Source: Terriglobales bacterium (GTDB lineage Bacteria > Acidobacteriota > Terriglobia > Terriglobales > Acidobacteriaceae). Taken from it: DNA of 58,487 nucleotides. The stretch is from contig JAATEV010000048.1 in assembly GCA_015655585.1 (NCBI GenBank), positions 1 through 58,487 of the forward strand. The letters run 5' to 3'. Below, piece by piece: positions 18,201 to 27,150 of the stretch (position 1 is the stretch's first letter; every line of letters begins with the position of its first letter). Below the pieces are notes generated by a model. That model was given only the letters and a program-made list of their open reading frames with translations. It made no database searches and had not been told where the DNA came from. Both the position numbers and the translations under genes were made by a program.

Positions 18201-18634
18201 CCACCCAGCGCCGGTCCGCTGAAGCCGCCACGAGGAGGCTGCGTCAGGTGATTATGCTTAGGAGACTGGTCGTAAATCGTGGTAATCCAGCAGTGCGTGT
18301 TGGCGCAGAAAGCATCCTGCGCGGCAGCATCGGCATATCCGCCCGCATCCGGCGACGGCGAAGCCACAGGCTGCACAACGCCGATGTCCAGGGTCTTGCC
18401 GTCCGATTGACGCAGTACCTGGTAAAGCGGCCCATTATAGGAGGCATACAGCGCGCGCGTGGTACTGTGGGCGGCCACACAGGAGTCGCCGGCGGCGGCA
18501 TAGATATCGCACGGCCCCTTCGGTCTTGCCGGAGCATTTCGTCCTGCCTTGCCCTGTTGCGCCATAGCTAAAGTGACGCTAAGAAGAGTGAGTGCCAGTG
18601 CAAACATCGGTACAAGAGAAAGTCTCGTCTTCAT
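15215..18634 (-). CDS. secreted GH54 alpha-L-arabinofuranosidase with lamin-tail and repeat modules
   Basis: An 1139-residue protein with a signal peptide (about residues 1-25). Residues about 38-370 match the catalytic domain of GH54 arabinofuranosidase B: PCDIYAAAGDSCVAAHSTTR, LYQVLRQSDGKTLDIG, CWITTIYDQSPKHNHL, and later NSSQGTFYEGAMTAG-like residues. A NEW3/CARDB-like beta domain (about 385-475) follows. Then a lamin-tail-like domain begins (VKINEFRIGSSSPANTTNSF) and is interrupted by several copies of a module with the pattern A..I.V.S..GF..GD.I.ID.G...E...I..VGT. The lamin-tail part resumes near GNMVLRDGVGLVVDSLNYGL, and more module copies close the protein. It probably removes arabinose side chains from plant polysaccharide outside the cell. 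Confidence 0.85.
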   Translation of the reverse strand: MKTRLSLVPMFALALTLLSVTLAMAQQGKAGRNAPARPKGPCDIYAAAGDSCVAAHSTTRALYASYNGPLYQVLRQSDGKTLDIGVVQPVASPSPDAGGYADAAAQDAFCANTHCWITTIYDQSPKHNHLTQPPRGGFSGPALGGFDNLPIADMAPVTILGHKVYGVYIAPGMGLRQNDVKGTAVDDQAEGQYWVINGLHHNSGCCFDYGNAEIDSRDDGNGTMETTYYGDSTGWYHGNAPGPWVMTDQENNLVGCVNADGSKLCADLPSINWRFVTAIAKGEPHHWTSMGGDAQRGALSVMFNGTRINGTYDPMRKQGAILLGNGGDNSNSSQGTFYEGAMTAAGTFPTDATDQLVQANVVAAGYGVQRLSLAPASAVAAPPGVQTFAPGSSQETTLTFTNTSDAPAADVRLSISVPGRQWSAVVSGGTETAKTFSDPVAPGASVSAIFKITSGPAAFNGDLVGDASWTNSASGQKLTETTTEKVRNVSPVKINEFRIGSSSPANTTNSFIELYNAGSSDVDISNWTLTAHSTQQAIFSTVKVPAGTKLAAGGFYLLGLSNSGLTTSARVGDATLYVRSTTGMTAGDTISIDLGSAVETRKIANVGTAAAPGTTLWQPLPDGPVITIPAGSTNVPVTSVNGFVVGEKIALGYGATYPTVAQSREKYEVATITAIGKPGTQAFLGMDAPAGATNIKVTSVTNISAGDTIRLDIDSVGHGIETVTVKSVGTRASRSSLAGNASAGATSIRVRGANGFAVGDKIVLGAPTKQETLTITAVGAQAPNGTSVEFTPALAAAHNNGDEVVDPGTGLELTAPLRFNHASNLPFSDRGTGISFQPATAFAHSSDEPVQPLGTGITLDSPLAKEHAIDAVVRDASVTTAGYQGTPAPSQWFGGPALSANAGNMVLRDGVGLVVDSLNYGLVVDPWAAEGYHTISGAGKGGCFVPEPGPGGLSAGRFPDGLDTDSNCTDFLTQAASVLTAASVGGANNIKVASVMGFDAGQTILIDSGANLETAVIASVGTPGATTVSAATNAGATSISVASAMGFRPGQVITIDSGTNAETAVIAAGRRGGGLALTVSAPLTKAHAVGVQVSGTGITLTGGLTKAHASGASVTNNLPTPGAANRYIRRVRGAAAGGN

Positions 18635-18799
18635 GTAGATCCTATGTGTCGTGCCTGATTGATCTCGCTATCAAGGTGTCGCGGATGTAATGAAAGTAAA
18701 CCAAAGAGCAGACATCCTGTCGAACGAAGACCTAAGGTATGGTTCAACTCGTGGCAGGACTTGAGCTTTCAGAGTTATCAGTTAGAATGGATACATAGC

Positions 18800-18891
18800 G
18801 GAGAGGTGGCAGAGCCCGGTTGAATGCACCTGACTCGAAATCAGACATAGGCGTAAGTCTATCGGGGGTTCGAATCCCTCCCTCTCCGCCA
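18800..18891 (+). tRNA. tRNA-Ser(CGA)
   Basis: A class II tRNA: 5' GGAGAGG (18800-18806) pairs with CCTCTCC (18881-18887). The anticodon loop is CTCGAAA (CGA, Ser), with a long variable arm, the GTTCGAATCC T-loop, discriminator G and an encoded CCA (18889-18891). Its 3' end is the integration site of the downstream prophage. Confidence 0.95.
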
Positions 18892-18892
18892 T
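18871..18892 (+). repeat. attL core
   Basis: A 22-bp core shared exactly with 45942-45963. It covers the T-arm 3' half, acceptor strand and CCA of the tRNA-Ser(CGA), plus one following base. The adjoining bases differ on both sides. Confidence 0.92.
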
Positions 18893-18921
18893 CGCGCTCA
18901 ATAAAAGCCAAAAATATCGAT

Positions 18922-18946
18922 AAAACCCGCATTGATCGCGGGTTTT
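18922..18946 (+). terminator. phage-borne terminator after tRNA-Ser
   Basis: AAAACCCGC (18922-18930) pairs with GCGGGTTTT (18938-18946), followed by T-rich sequence. It lies 30 bases inside attL, so the integrated element supplies the terminator that now follows the tRNA. Confidence 0.75.
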
Positions 18947-18987
18947 ATTATGCGCACACTTGTCTGGTTTTTCTTGCGAATACCCTC

Positions 18988-19021
18988 ATTTCCCAATAAT
19001 TCGAGATATTTTCCGTACTAA
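18988..19021. other. candidate integrase arm sites, left end
   Basis: TTTCCCAATAA (within 18988-18999) and CCGTACTAA (19013-19021) recur in the same orientation at the right end: TTTCCCAATAA at 45915-45925 and CCGTACTAA at 45888-45896, with a further GTACTA at 45879-45884. Shared short motifs on both sides of the cores are typical of tyrosine-integrase arm sites. Assignment is by repetition only. Confidence 0.4.
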
Positions 19022-19077
19022 ATTGCAGACGCCGTACCAAGGCCGGGAATCCGGCAAGCCTTAGAAGTGAAAGCCGT

Positions 19078-21372
19078 TTAGCTGGGAACGTCCTGCCAGG
19101 GGATAAATTTTTTCGTGGTGCCGTCACTGTTCATCCGATAGATGCCGGTATCGGTAATCTTGACCGTGTTTGCAACGTCTGAAGTCACAAGCGCGGGCGA
19201 AGCCATGATGAGCCGCTGGGTCTCCACCGATGACATCTTCTCCACAAAACCGAGTGCAACCTGCCCATCCTGAGAACTCGATCCTGTGATGCGGCTCGCA
19301 TAGACCTGGCCGAAATAGCTCGTTGGCTGCGCTATCCAACCGCTCGCCGCCCGTCGCGTCCAGACCGCACCCGGAATATTGATAAACGTCCAATTGCCGG
19401 TAGGAGCGGCGTCATTGACGAGGATGATTGGATCAAGATTGACGGGCAGATTACGCACCGAAATTACCGGGCCAATCGGGCCAGCGATACTAATGGCCGT
19501 CGGCGCAGATGGCAGATATCCCCCTGCTCCCGAGTACAGCGATAGTTGATTTGAGTTTTGCAGCCGCGCCAGCGAATATGCGCCACTCATATTTTTCCCG
19601 CCGATCCCCACCAGCAGCCCCGATGCACGACTGCCTGCCGCAGCGGGCGAGTCAACGATGAGCGCACCCGTCAAGGCCGCGCCGCTGAAGATGTAAGGCC
19701 GCGGATTCTCGATGTGGTCGCCTACCGCCCAGTCCACATTATTAACTTCAATCGTCGCCGCATACCACTCAGCTCCGGCCGAGGACGACGTGGTTGCCGC
19801 TCCGGCCTGCGGAGGAAGCTCTACAAGTTCAGCTCCGGGGTAAAGGGTAAATCCCGAGTTCGCGCCCGAGCTCGTCTGAGCCCCATACGGCGACATTGGA
19901 CCGGTCCAAAGAGCGCTCGCTATATACGCGACGTACAAAAGATTGGTGCCGTCGATGCTGCCGAGACACGGAAGCGTTGTACGCATCTGCGTCGTCGAGT
20001 AGATCGCATCCATGCTGAGATACGATCCAGCAGCTCCGCCCTGAATGAGCAATGCCGTCCCTGCAAAGTTGTTGCGCACAAGAGCGACGATTGGCTGATT
20101 GCCATTGGAGTCAATATCTCCCGCAGAGATGATGTATGTCTGTTGCGGCATCCCATTGCAGGCGATCATCGCATACCCCGCGACAAACGGAGAGTAAGCG
20201 CCGTCGATCTGACCCACCTTGACCGTGAGCGTCTGCTCCGCATACACAGTCGGCGGCGTGTTCATGGCCGTAAATCCAGTTGCGCTCCCCCATGCAGTGG
20301 CCTTGGGTAGCGTTACGCCCGTCACAGGGACCTTGATTACGTTGAGACCTGTGGCGATGGCAAACACAGCCGGTGCGCCGCTGAAATTGCCGCTCAGAAT
20401 TGGCCGGGAGATATTGAGCAGCGTGCTCTGGTCAGCCATCCAGGTTGTGCCGCTTGACCAGGCCAACGTCTGATTGATGTTGCTGGTGGTGGGATCGCCA
20501 GTGGTGGGCGGAGCTACCGCGACGGTGCCCACGAAGTATGCGCTGTCCTCGCGGATCTGCCAGGACGATCCTGATGCGCCCTCGTCGCTCTGATTCGTCG
20601 CACCAAACGCTCCTGTGACGTAAGCATATACACCGGCGCGGTCGCCCATCGCCCGAGACATGAGCTGATAGCTCTGGCATTGAGCGATACCGCGGGTGTA
20701 AGACTGGGTGATCGTGCTGCTGTTTATCGTCAGCGTCCATCTGCTGCCGTAGTCGTTTATGCCGGTGCCATATTGGATGAGATTCGTGTTGCCCTGCGTA
20801 AACCTTGTCTGCCCGGCAGAGGTCCAGGAGTTGTCATTGATGTGCGTGATTGCAAAGTTCGTAAGCGCCGCCGAAAGAGTATTCGGCACCGTGAAGTTTC
20901 CGCTCACGCTATCTGCCGTGATGGTGCCATCGGCTCCAGCCGGACCAGCCGGACCTTGCGGGCCTGCATTTCCCCTCGGACCGACCAAGCCCTGAGGCCC
21001 CGTCGAGACCGTGACATTGGCATCAAGAATCGGGTCGTAAGTATCGAAAGACCACGCCGCGCCGGAAGGCTGCACGCACTCATAGCCAGGACCGAGCAAC
21101 GACTTGCCTGTAACGTTATGAATTACAGTTACCCGGTAGCCGACATTGATTGGAGACGTCAGCGTCGTGTCGGCGAGCTGCACCGTAAATACGCCATTCT
21201 CGACGATGGCAGAGACGGGTGCGGCAACAACCTGACCGCCGCCGCCAGCCCGAAACGAGATAACCGCGCCCTTGTTTGAGACCGGCTGAAAGCTGATCGT
21301 AGCGCTATCGATCAGAGTGCCGGTGGAGTCTTTGAGACTGGTAGAGGAGACGGTGGTAAATCCAGTAGCCAT
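19078..21372 (-). CDS. phage tail fibre with collagen-like segment
   Basis: The chosen start gives 764 residues. An in-frame upstream ATG would add 58 residues but overlaps the previous gene, while the ATG at 21372 has a good AAGGAAAATC upstream sequence. The N-terminus (about residues 1-130) is a beta-rich virion-attachment region. It is followed by a short Gly-X-Y run (GPQGLVGPRGNAGPQGPAG) that would trimerise as collagen. A long receptor-binding part with Ser/Thr/Gly-rich repeats and jelly-roll-like character makes up the rest. It lies last in the tail module, next to the tail-tip protein. It appears intact. Confidence 0.82.
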   Translation of the reverse strand: MATGFTTVSSTSLKDSTGTLIDSATISFQPVSNKGAVISFRAGGGGQVVAAPVSAIVENGVFTVQLADTTLTSPINVGYRVTVIHNVTGKSLLGPGYECVQPSGAAWSFDTYDPILDANVTVSTGPQGLVGPRGNAGPQGPAGPAGADGTITADSVSGNFTVPNTLSAALTNFAITHINDNSWTSAGQTRFTQGNTNLIQYGTGINDYGSRWTLTINSSTITQSYTRGIAQCQSYQLMSRAMGDRAGVYAYVTGAFGATNQSDEGASGSSWQIREDSAYFVGTVAVAPPTTGDPTTSNINQTLAWSSGTTWMADQSTLLNISRPILSGNFSGAPAVFAIATGLNVIKVPVTGVTLPKATAWGSATGFTAMNTPPTVYAEQTLTVKVGQIDGAYSPFVAGYAMIACNGMPQQTYIISAGDIDSNGNQPIVALVRNNFAGTALLIQGGAAGSYLSMDAIYSTTQMRTTLPCLGSIDGTNLLYVAYIASALWTGPMSPYGAQTSSGANSGFTLYPGAELVELPPQAGAATTSSSAGAEWYAATIEVNNVDWAVGDHIENPRPYIFSGAALTGALIVDSPAAAGSRASGLLVGIGGKNMSGAYSLARLQNSNQLSLYSGAGGYLPSAPTAISIAGPIGPVISVRNLPVNLDPIILVNDAAPTGNWTFINIPGAVWTRRAASGWIAQPTSYFGQVYASRITGSSSQDGQVALGFVEKMSSVETQRLIMASPALVTSDVANTVKITDTGIYRMNSDGTTKKFIPWQDVPS

Positions 21373-21388
21373 TGATTTTCCTTGTTTT

Positions 21389-23380
21389 TTAGAAGCTGAT
21401 CGTTGCAGAGGTCCATGCAGACATAGACCCATTTGCTCTTTGCGCTGCGACCTGGACCGTGTACGACCCACCAGGGAGTGGGGCGATTCCGGCCTGAAAG
21501 TTACCCTGCGGCACCGTCCCGGCGGAGAACCAGGTAGTTCCGCCATCGGACGAATATTGAATAACCGTGGAAGTTACATATCCGTCGTCGGATGGAGTCC
21601 ATGAGAGATAGATTCCGTCGCCCGAGGCCGACCCGAGGCCGCCGAAGCTGATGGTCTGGTGCGAGAGCGTCAGCGCCGTAGGCGGATCGATGATGCTGGG
21701 GATGCCGCCGCCATTCGCTGGGACGGCATAAATCGTCTGCTCTTCCGTCGCCTCGTTCCACTGATAAATCAGGGGCGAAGTCTCGCGGAAATCGATCTCG
21801 TATTTGTATGGCACCGCCGTGCCGTCATCGTCGATGTAACCAGGCGTAAACCGAGGCGTGACCACCTCAAATACCTTCGCGGCCCAGCCCAGCTCCGGTA
21901 CCGTGAGCATAAAGGTGTCGCCGCCGCGCAGCCTATAAGCCCCGAGGCCGAGTCGGAGCGTGCCGGATATACTCTGGAGCCTATTGCGCAGCAGCTCGAT
22001 CTTGGCGAGCCTCTGGACCGTCGCCAGTGATATGCAGGCAGCATGGTTGAGGTCTTTGTAGATGATTTTGCCGTCTTCTGCCTGCCATTGATCCGAGGCA
22101 TAGCCATGCCCAACGTCCTGCGCATAGAAGGGATAACTGGTAGCCATCCATGCGAGGTTGAACGTGTTGGCCGCGGACCCATCCCAGTAGCCATTCGAGT
22201 CATAGAGATTGCTACCCGTTGCATCCGTTGCGCTGTAGGGATAAAACGGAGCGATATATTGGCCACGAATACGGTTACAAATATCGCGATAGCTTTTAGC
22301 CGGATTGAGTACGATCGGTCCCTTGATGTCCGCCTTGGTCAGCGAGACCGTCGGTGCGACATAAGCGCCGAGTTGGATCGTCCACAAGCCATTCGCCCAC
22401 GTGATATAGCCAGCGCCCGCGGCCAGCATGGCTTGCAGCATGTCGCCCGGAGCAGTGCTGGTATCGCACGTATAGTTGCAGGTATAACGCTTCTCTGTGC
22501 CACCAGCAGCCAGCTCAACATCTTCATCCGCAAGATTGGCCGCAGCGATGAGCGCGTCCATATCGATCTCATCGAGAGCGTACCCAAGACCCCATGTAGT
22601 ATTGAGCAGTACGTCTGCAAGACAGAGTGCGAGATTGTTCGTGTACCCATAGGTACCTGTGCGCGGATCATAAATCTTGTTATAGCCGCGTACCACGAAA
22701 CGCGTCTCCGGACGCTGCGGAAAGATTCCGGCATCATAGCGGAGCTTGAGATAGACCCACGCAATGCCGCCCAGATACGGCGTCCCGTGAGAATTTGCAG
22801 CCCAGTTAGGATCATTGGCATTGAAGCCGCCATCCAAGGCCGTATCGCCATCCACTCCAAAATGCGGAGAGATGTAGACTTTGCCGCCATCGCTGAACCC
22901 ACCGAAGTTATATTGCAGCCCGTCCGGACCCGTATGGTTATTGCCGTCCGCCGTGCCGCCAAAGTTGACCCCGTTATAGGTGACGTTGGCCGTAGAGCCC
23001 TCAATAAAAAAGACGCGGCGACCGTCGAGATAAGCGGAGAGGATCGCCTCCACCTCATGGCCACAGAGCGCGATCGCCTGATTGTAGGTGCGGTGATCGT
23101 TGGCAGTCGTACTAGAGTAGACAAGATTCCCCGGAATCTGCCGTTCACCATAGACGATCGTTCGGAAGGCATTGGATTGCCGCGTGGTGATCGAGGTGCC
23201 GGGGGAACCAGCGAGGTCTGTAGCGAGGTCGCCGATCGCCGCGCCAATCCCGCTCAATACCGCACCGACCATCAACTTGTCCCAGAGCGGCGAATCTTCC
23301 AACGCAGGAAAAAGCAACGTGGCTCCGATCATGCCACCAGCAATTGCAAAGTCCGAAACGTATTTGACAGCTTTACCCAT
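21389..23380 (-). CDS. phage tail-tip protein (J/host-specificity-like)
   Basis: A 663-residue protein. It opens with a Gly/Ala-rich hydrophobic stretch (residues about 8-50), followed by the tail-tip region with SNAFRTIVYGERQIPGNLVY and TYNQAIALCGHEVEAI (residues about 65-125), features of the gpJ-like tail hub proteins of siphophages. A fibronectin-type III-like domain closes it (about 565-663: PPTALTLSH..., YLSWTPSDDG, GSYTVQVAAQRANG). It would form the tail tip that contacts the host and carries the fibre encoded next. The start follows the previous stop directly (23381/23380). Confidence 0.82.
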   Translation of the reverse strand: MGKAVKYVSDFAIAGGMIGATLLFPALEDSPLWDKLMVGAVLSGIGAAIGDLATDLAGSPGTSITTRQSNAFRTIVYGERQIPGNLVYSSTTANDHRTYNQAIALCGHEVEAILSAYLDGRRVFFIEGSTANVTYNGVNFGGTADGNNHTGPDGLQYNFGGFSDGGKVYISPHFGVDGDTALDGGFNANDPNWAANSHGTPYLGGIAWVYLKLRYDAGIFPQRPETRFVVRGYNKIYDPRTGTYGYTNNLALCLADVLLNTTWGLGYALDEIDMDALIAAANLADEDVELAAGGTEKRYTCNYTCDTSTAPGDMLQAMLAAGAGYITWANGLWTIQLGAYVAPTVSLTKADIKGPIVLNPAKSYRDICNRIRGQYIAPFYPYSATDATGSNLYDSNGYWDGSAANTFNLAWMATSYPFYAQDVGHGYASDQWQAEDGKIIYKDLNHAACISLATVQRLAKIELLRNRLQSISGTLRLGLGAYRLRGGDTFMLTVPELGWAAKVFEVVTPRFTPGYIDDDGTAVPYKYEIDFRETSPLIYQWNEATEEQTIYAVPANGGGIPSIIDPPTALTLSHQTISFGGLGSASGDGIYLSWTPSDDGYVTSTVIQYSSDGGTTWFSAGTVPQGNFQAGIAPLPGGSYTVQVAAQRANGSMSAWTSATISF

Positions 23381-23821
23381 CTAGATACTCCAGCTCCGAA
23401 CAACCTGCGAAATACCCAGCGTAATAACGCCCTCTTCCGCCATGCAGATAACGTCTCTGCCATTCAGCGACACAACGCCAGCGATGACATCACCATCGTT
23501 GTTCTTGACTACAACGAGATCGCCGCGCCGCGCAAAGAGCGGATTTGACCGCTCCGGAAGTGCATACTTCTTGGCGCAATATGCGATCGCATCGACAACG
23601 GCAGAGCCGCCGGCCACCGATGACACAAGAGCAAATGCCGAAGTTTTGTCCGCATATTTACCGCGGAAATCATCCGCGATGTCTACGCCTGTGAGCGCGA
23701 GCACCCCATCCGCAGCGAGTAGGCAACAGTCACATACGCCCCATTCGAAAGCCTGCTTCGTAAGACTTACCTGCGTGATCCATGCAGCAAATCCTTCTTC
23801 CCAATTCGTTTTTCTTGTCAT
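23381..23821 (-). CDS. phage tail-associated DUF6950-like protein
   Basis: A 146-residue protein with the pattern W..GVCDCCLLAADGVLALTG..(I)ADDFRGKY near residues 25-57, followed by PLFARRGDLVVV (about 95-108). The Cys and the GDLVV strand resemble the NlpC/P60-like fold of DUF6950 tail proteins, encoded just before tail-tip genes in many phages. A peptidoglycan-cleaving role in DNA entry is possible but not shown. It overlaps the upstream gene by one base at 23821. Confidence 0.72.
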   Translation of the reverse strand: MTRKTNWEEGFAAWITQVSLTKQAFEWGVCDCCLLAADGVLALTGVDIADDFRGKYADKTSAFALVSSVAGGSAVVDAIAYCAKKYALPERSNPLFARRGDLVVVKNNDGDVIAGVVSLNGRDVICMAEEGVITLGISQVVRSWSI

Positions 23822-24381
23822 TACGACCCCCAGCGAAGCGCTTGCCAGTTGAGCAGATTCACCTGATCGAGCCCGATATCATCGGGGTGGAGGATCTTCT
23901 GATCGGCCGGCGTGAGCATGAGATTTGAAGCCCGCTGCAACCGCAGCAGCGAGGACTCGATGTTGAGCAAGATTGTTGCGGCATCATTCGCCAGGTTGAT
24001 GCTCGGCTGGTCAACGATGCCCGCGAAGATGCAGATAGGGTCTGCGACCAAAGCCAGCGAATCCGGAGCGAAGAGACCCAGATAGAGCCGCGCACCACTG
24101 CCGACCTTGATGTCCGACAGCGACTCAGAGAGCAACGATGGATCGATGCCGGAGAGCGAGACCGTGATCCCCCGCGCCTGCACATCGATTCCCTCTTCGA
24201 TGGTCGATACCTTGCCCATCGATCCGGTCCCAAGCCATGTAGAACCACCCCACGTAAAGTTGCACGGCAACGTGGATATATAGCTCGTCTCGCTCCGGAA
24301 CGCTATTTTCAAAAACAGCGCTCCACGCATATCTATGCCGTCGAGCTGAATCAGATTCGCGGAATCTACATTACGAGACAT
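23821..24381 (-). CDS. phage tail protein (DUF2163-like)
   Basis: A 186-residue protein lying between two tail genes. It begins with a beta-rich region (ALFLKIAFRSETSYIST, then TWGGSTWLGTGSMGKVSTIEE), then GITVSLSGIDPSLL and a segment about ranges and units near KVGSGARLYLGLFAP. This resembles DUF2163/baseplate-hub proteins found upstream of the NlpC-like gene and the J gene. The DUF assignment is tentative; that it is a tail gene rests mainly on position. Confidence 0.65.
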   Translation of the reverse strand: MSRNVDSANLIQLDGIDMRGALFLKIAFRSETSYISTLPCNFTWGGSTWLGTGSMGKVSTIEEGIDVQARGITVSLSGIDPSLLSESLSDIKVGSGARLYLGLFAPDSLALVADPICIFAGIVDQPSINLANDAATILLNIESSLLRLQRASNLMLTPADQKILHPDDIGLDQVNLLNWQALRWGS

Positions 24382-24383
24382 CG

Positions 24384-25025
24384 TTAGCGGTACTCGATAA
24401 AGTCAATTGAGATGGCAGAGAGCCGTGTATAGTCCGCGGACCACTTGTTTGTGTTATTCGCCAGGCGGAAGAGACCGCGAGGACTGGCCAGGACGATAGG
24501 CGTTGCATCCGTCAAGGCTTCGCGCACTGTCGGGAAGACAGGGATTGCCGCTTTCCCCGTTGCATCCGCGTTGATGCGATCGAGCACGCGATAGAGCCGA
24601 TACCCGATCTGCATGTAGTCGCCGGGCAATAGCACGCCGAACCTGCCAGCGATCCATCCGCGCGTGGTGATGGTGCTCGAAGTCGCCGTGACCGCGCCGT
24701 CGACAAGCGGGACTCCTCCAGCTCGGCCGCGCGGGATTTTCTTCAGTGGATCTCCGAGCTGGAAGACGTTGACCGGCCCGCGCAACATCATGAGCGCGGC
24801 AACCCACTCATCCGCCGCCCATTGGGTCAGAGGAGGGAGCGAGAAGCTGCCGGACAAAGTGTCTGCCCCCGGCCAGCGTTGCGTCTGGGTCTGCCCGGTG
24901 AAGGGAGATTTGTACGACGCGACGGCCTCCGCAAAACTGAAGTCGACCGTCCGAAAGCCGGGCTCCGTGGGCAGCGAGACCAGCGTGAGCGAGTTTGTTC
25001 CGACGGTGATATTAGTCGTTGGCAT
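24384..25025 (-). CDS. phage tail protein
   Basis: The chosen start at 25025 (213 residues) has GGGAGCG upstream. A longer frame to 25073 lies inside the preceding gene. The sequence PGFRTVDFSFAEAVASYKSP, then QRWPGADTLSGSFSLPPL, then EWVAALMMLRGPVNVFQLGDP suits a distal-tail structural protein encoded after the tape measure. There are no catalytic motifs. It overlaps the small membrane protein upstream by 14 bases. Confidence 0.68.
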   Translation of the reverse strand: MPTTNITVGTNSLTLVSLPTEPGFRTVDFSFAEAVASYKSPFTGQTQTQRWPGADTLSGSFSLPPLTQWAADEWVAALMMLRGPVNVFQLGDPLKKIPRGRAGGVPLVDGAVTATSSTITTRGWIAGRFGVLLPGDYMQIGYRLYRVLDRINADATGKAAIPVFPTVREALTDATPIVLASPRGLFRLANNTNKWSADYTRLSAISIDFIEYR

Positions 25026-25347
25026 GACGCTCCCTCTTGCGGCCGCGCATCTGCAACACCAGGCCACCGCCACTCAACAACGTCACCAGAGAACCGACGA
25101 TGCGCTCCTCCCCTGCCCTCTCGGCCGACTCGCGCTCCAGCTCCGCCACCTCAGTCCGGAGATTGACGAGCTGCTCGGTAGTCGCGCTGGCTTTATCGTC
25201 GAGCGCGGCGAGATGGTCGTCTCGCCGCACGTCATCAATGGAGATCGTGGAGGCGTTCATCGGTGGCCGACCGGAGACAGCAACGCTGGAGGCAATCAGC
25301 AACAGCAAGCCGCGGCACGCGGCGAGGACGCGAAACGATAGAGTCAT
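25012..25347 (-). CDS. small membrane protein with coiled coil, tail/lysis region
   Basis: A 111-residue protein with an N-terminal hydrophobic segment (FRVLAACRGLLLLIASSVAV), a predicted coiled coil (about 50-80: DDKASATTEQLVNLRTEVAE...), and a second hydrophobic stretch (IVGSLVTLLSGGGLVLQM) before a basic end RGRKRER. The layout could suit a spanin- or holin-like lysis protein, or a tape-measure-associated factor. No family is recognised. Confidence 0.55.
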   Translation of the reverse strand: MTLSFRVLAACRGLLLLIASSVAVSGRPPMNASTISIDDVRRDDHLAALDDKASATTEQLVNLRTEVAELERESAERAGEERIVGSLVTLLSGGGLVLQMRGRKRERHAND

Positions 25348-25382
25348 TCAAGGGGCCTTTGATTGTGTTTTTAGGTGGTGAC

Positions 25383-27150
25383 TTATCGACGCGCCGTAAG
25401 AGGCACGCGCCGGTCCTGCTCGTTTGTTGCAGATACCGAACGCCCAATGATGGCCGGTGCAGCCGCGGCAATGCCGCGCTGTACAGCCGCCTCCACCGCT
25501 GCCGGATCAGCCGCGTTGCGGGCATCGATTGTGTAGTAGTGGCTGCTTCCGCCGAGCGCACTGTTTGGCGTGATACGCCCGGCACTGGAGCCCATTGTGA
25601 GCACCTCCGGCCCCCGCTCGCCGACGACGTAGGCCTGCCCCGGATCGGCTCCGCCGCCGACTGCGCGGCCCGTCAGGAAACCAAAGATGCTGCCGACCGT
25701 GCCGCCGATACTGCCGGAAGATTTCGATGACCGGGAAGTGCTTCCCGCCCCTGCGATGGAATTCTCAAGCTGACCTAGCCCGAGATTTGCGATCTGCGAA
25801 CCAATCCCGCGAAAGAAGCTGGACCAGCTTACGCGCTGGCCAGTCATGAGCGCCGAGAGTTGCTGATTGAGCTCTTGCGTCCACTGCTGATTCGCTTTCC
25901 GGAACTGCCCGCCCCAAGAATTAGCCGCGATGGCCGCATTATCCTGAATCACCTGCACCTGCCGCTTGCCATCAAGCTGCGTCTGCTGCACGTCGATGCC
26001 GGACTGTTGCGCCTTACGGTCAGAAGCACTCAGGTTCTGGTTCGCATCGAGCTTGTCCTGTGCGGCCTTGATATCAGCCAGGGCGTCGGCATACTGCCGC
26101 GCATGGAGCGTGGCGGTCTGCCTCGCGGCGTCTTCCTGCGTGATGCTTCCGGCCCCAAGGTTCGCCTGAATCCTCGCGTCATCGACATCGTAGCCCGATT
26201 GACGCTCATCCAGACGTTCACGGTTGACGTTCTGCGCGTATGCCGCAGTGTTGCGCGTGTCCCGTCCGACAATTGAGAGATCGGGAGCTTTCTGCACTCC
26301 TTCAATCTGGTCATTCTGGACAGACTGCAAAAGCTTCTGATATTCATTCGTCTTCTGCCGAGTATCATCGAGGACGCGGACAATCTCCTCATTCGCGTGA
26401 CGCATGGCGTCCGCAAAGTTGGCCGTACCGAGTGCCTCGCTTGCCGCTCTTGTCGCCCACCATTGTGAGACCTCCGCCGCCGACCGATCCCCCGACGCCT
26501 TCCACTCGGCGAGCTCGTCGGCCCAGAGCTGCTTCTGTGCCTCCAACGCCCTGCGCTGGGCCTCCTGCGATTCATGCGACGCCTTCTCCGCAGCTTCCTG
26601 ATTGGCTTTTCCAATCTCCGCCTGTATGGCTTGCAGATTCGCGGCATGAGCCGTAGCGCCAGACTCAAGCTCATCCTGTATCTGCTGTGCAGCCTTCAGC
26701 CGCTCCCGATAATACTGGACCGGATTCTGGTCTGCTCCGGGGCCATAGCCGCGGACATTCGTGACGACCTAGCCGAAGGTATTTTGAGACCGAGAAAGAG
26801 CATCATGCAGACCCGCCACCTCAGTACGGATCGATTGGAGACGGCCCGGAAGATCGGCGGGAGCGATGGACTTGTAGAGCGTCTCGTAATCCGCTTTTGC
26901 ATTGTCTTTGAGGCCGGAGAACTCTTTCGAGTAAAAATAGTCGCTAAGGTCGAGTGGCTTTTGTGACTGATAGGCATACCGCTGATTGAGTGATGCACCA
27001 CGGCCCTCGCTTGCGCTCAGGATCGCTTCGACACTTCCCTCCGCCGTATCCTGATTACTGCGTACCTTATTGGCGACAGCTATATCAAGTTTGTTGAGCC
27101 CCTCGATCGCTGCGCGGAGATTGACGATATTCTGATAGGCATCCCAGCAG
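25383..27150 (-). pseudogene. tape-measure protein, C-terminal remnant with amber codon
   Basis: An open frame runs leftward from the deletion junction near 27,150 (first residues WDAYQNIVNLRAAIEGL) to a TAG at 26771-26769, and the same frame continues beyond the TAG to 25383. The part after the TAG is rich in coiled coil (AEKASHESQEAQRRALEAQ). It ends with the tape-measure C-terminal signature: SIFGFLTGRAVGGGADPGQ, then YVVGERGPEVLTMGSSAGRI. The N-terminal part is gone and the start is missing; a TTG at 26546 could restart translation for 387 residues. It sets tail length in intact phages; here it is non-functional. Confidence 0.85.

Noticed and set aside
18744..18932. Small minus-strand frame across the tRNA-Ser
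   Set aside because: It is a known type of false gene that runs through a tRNA.
22043..23548. A 501-codon plus-strand open frame
   Set aside because: It lies opposite the tail-tip gene, which has clear family features.
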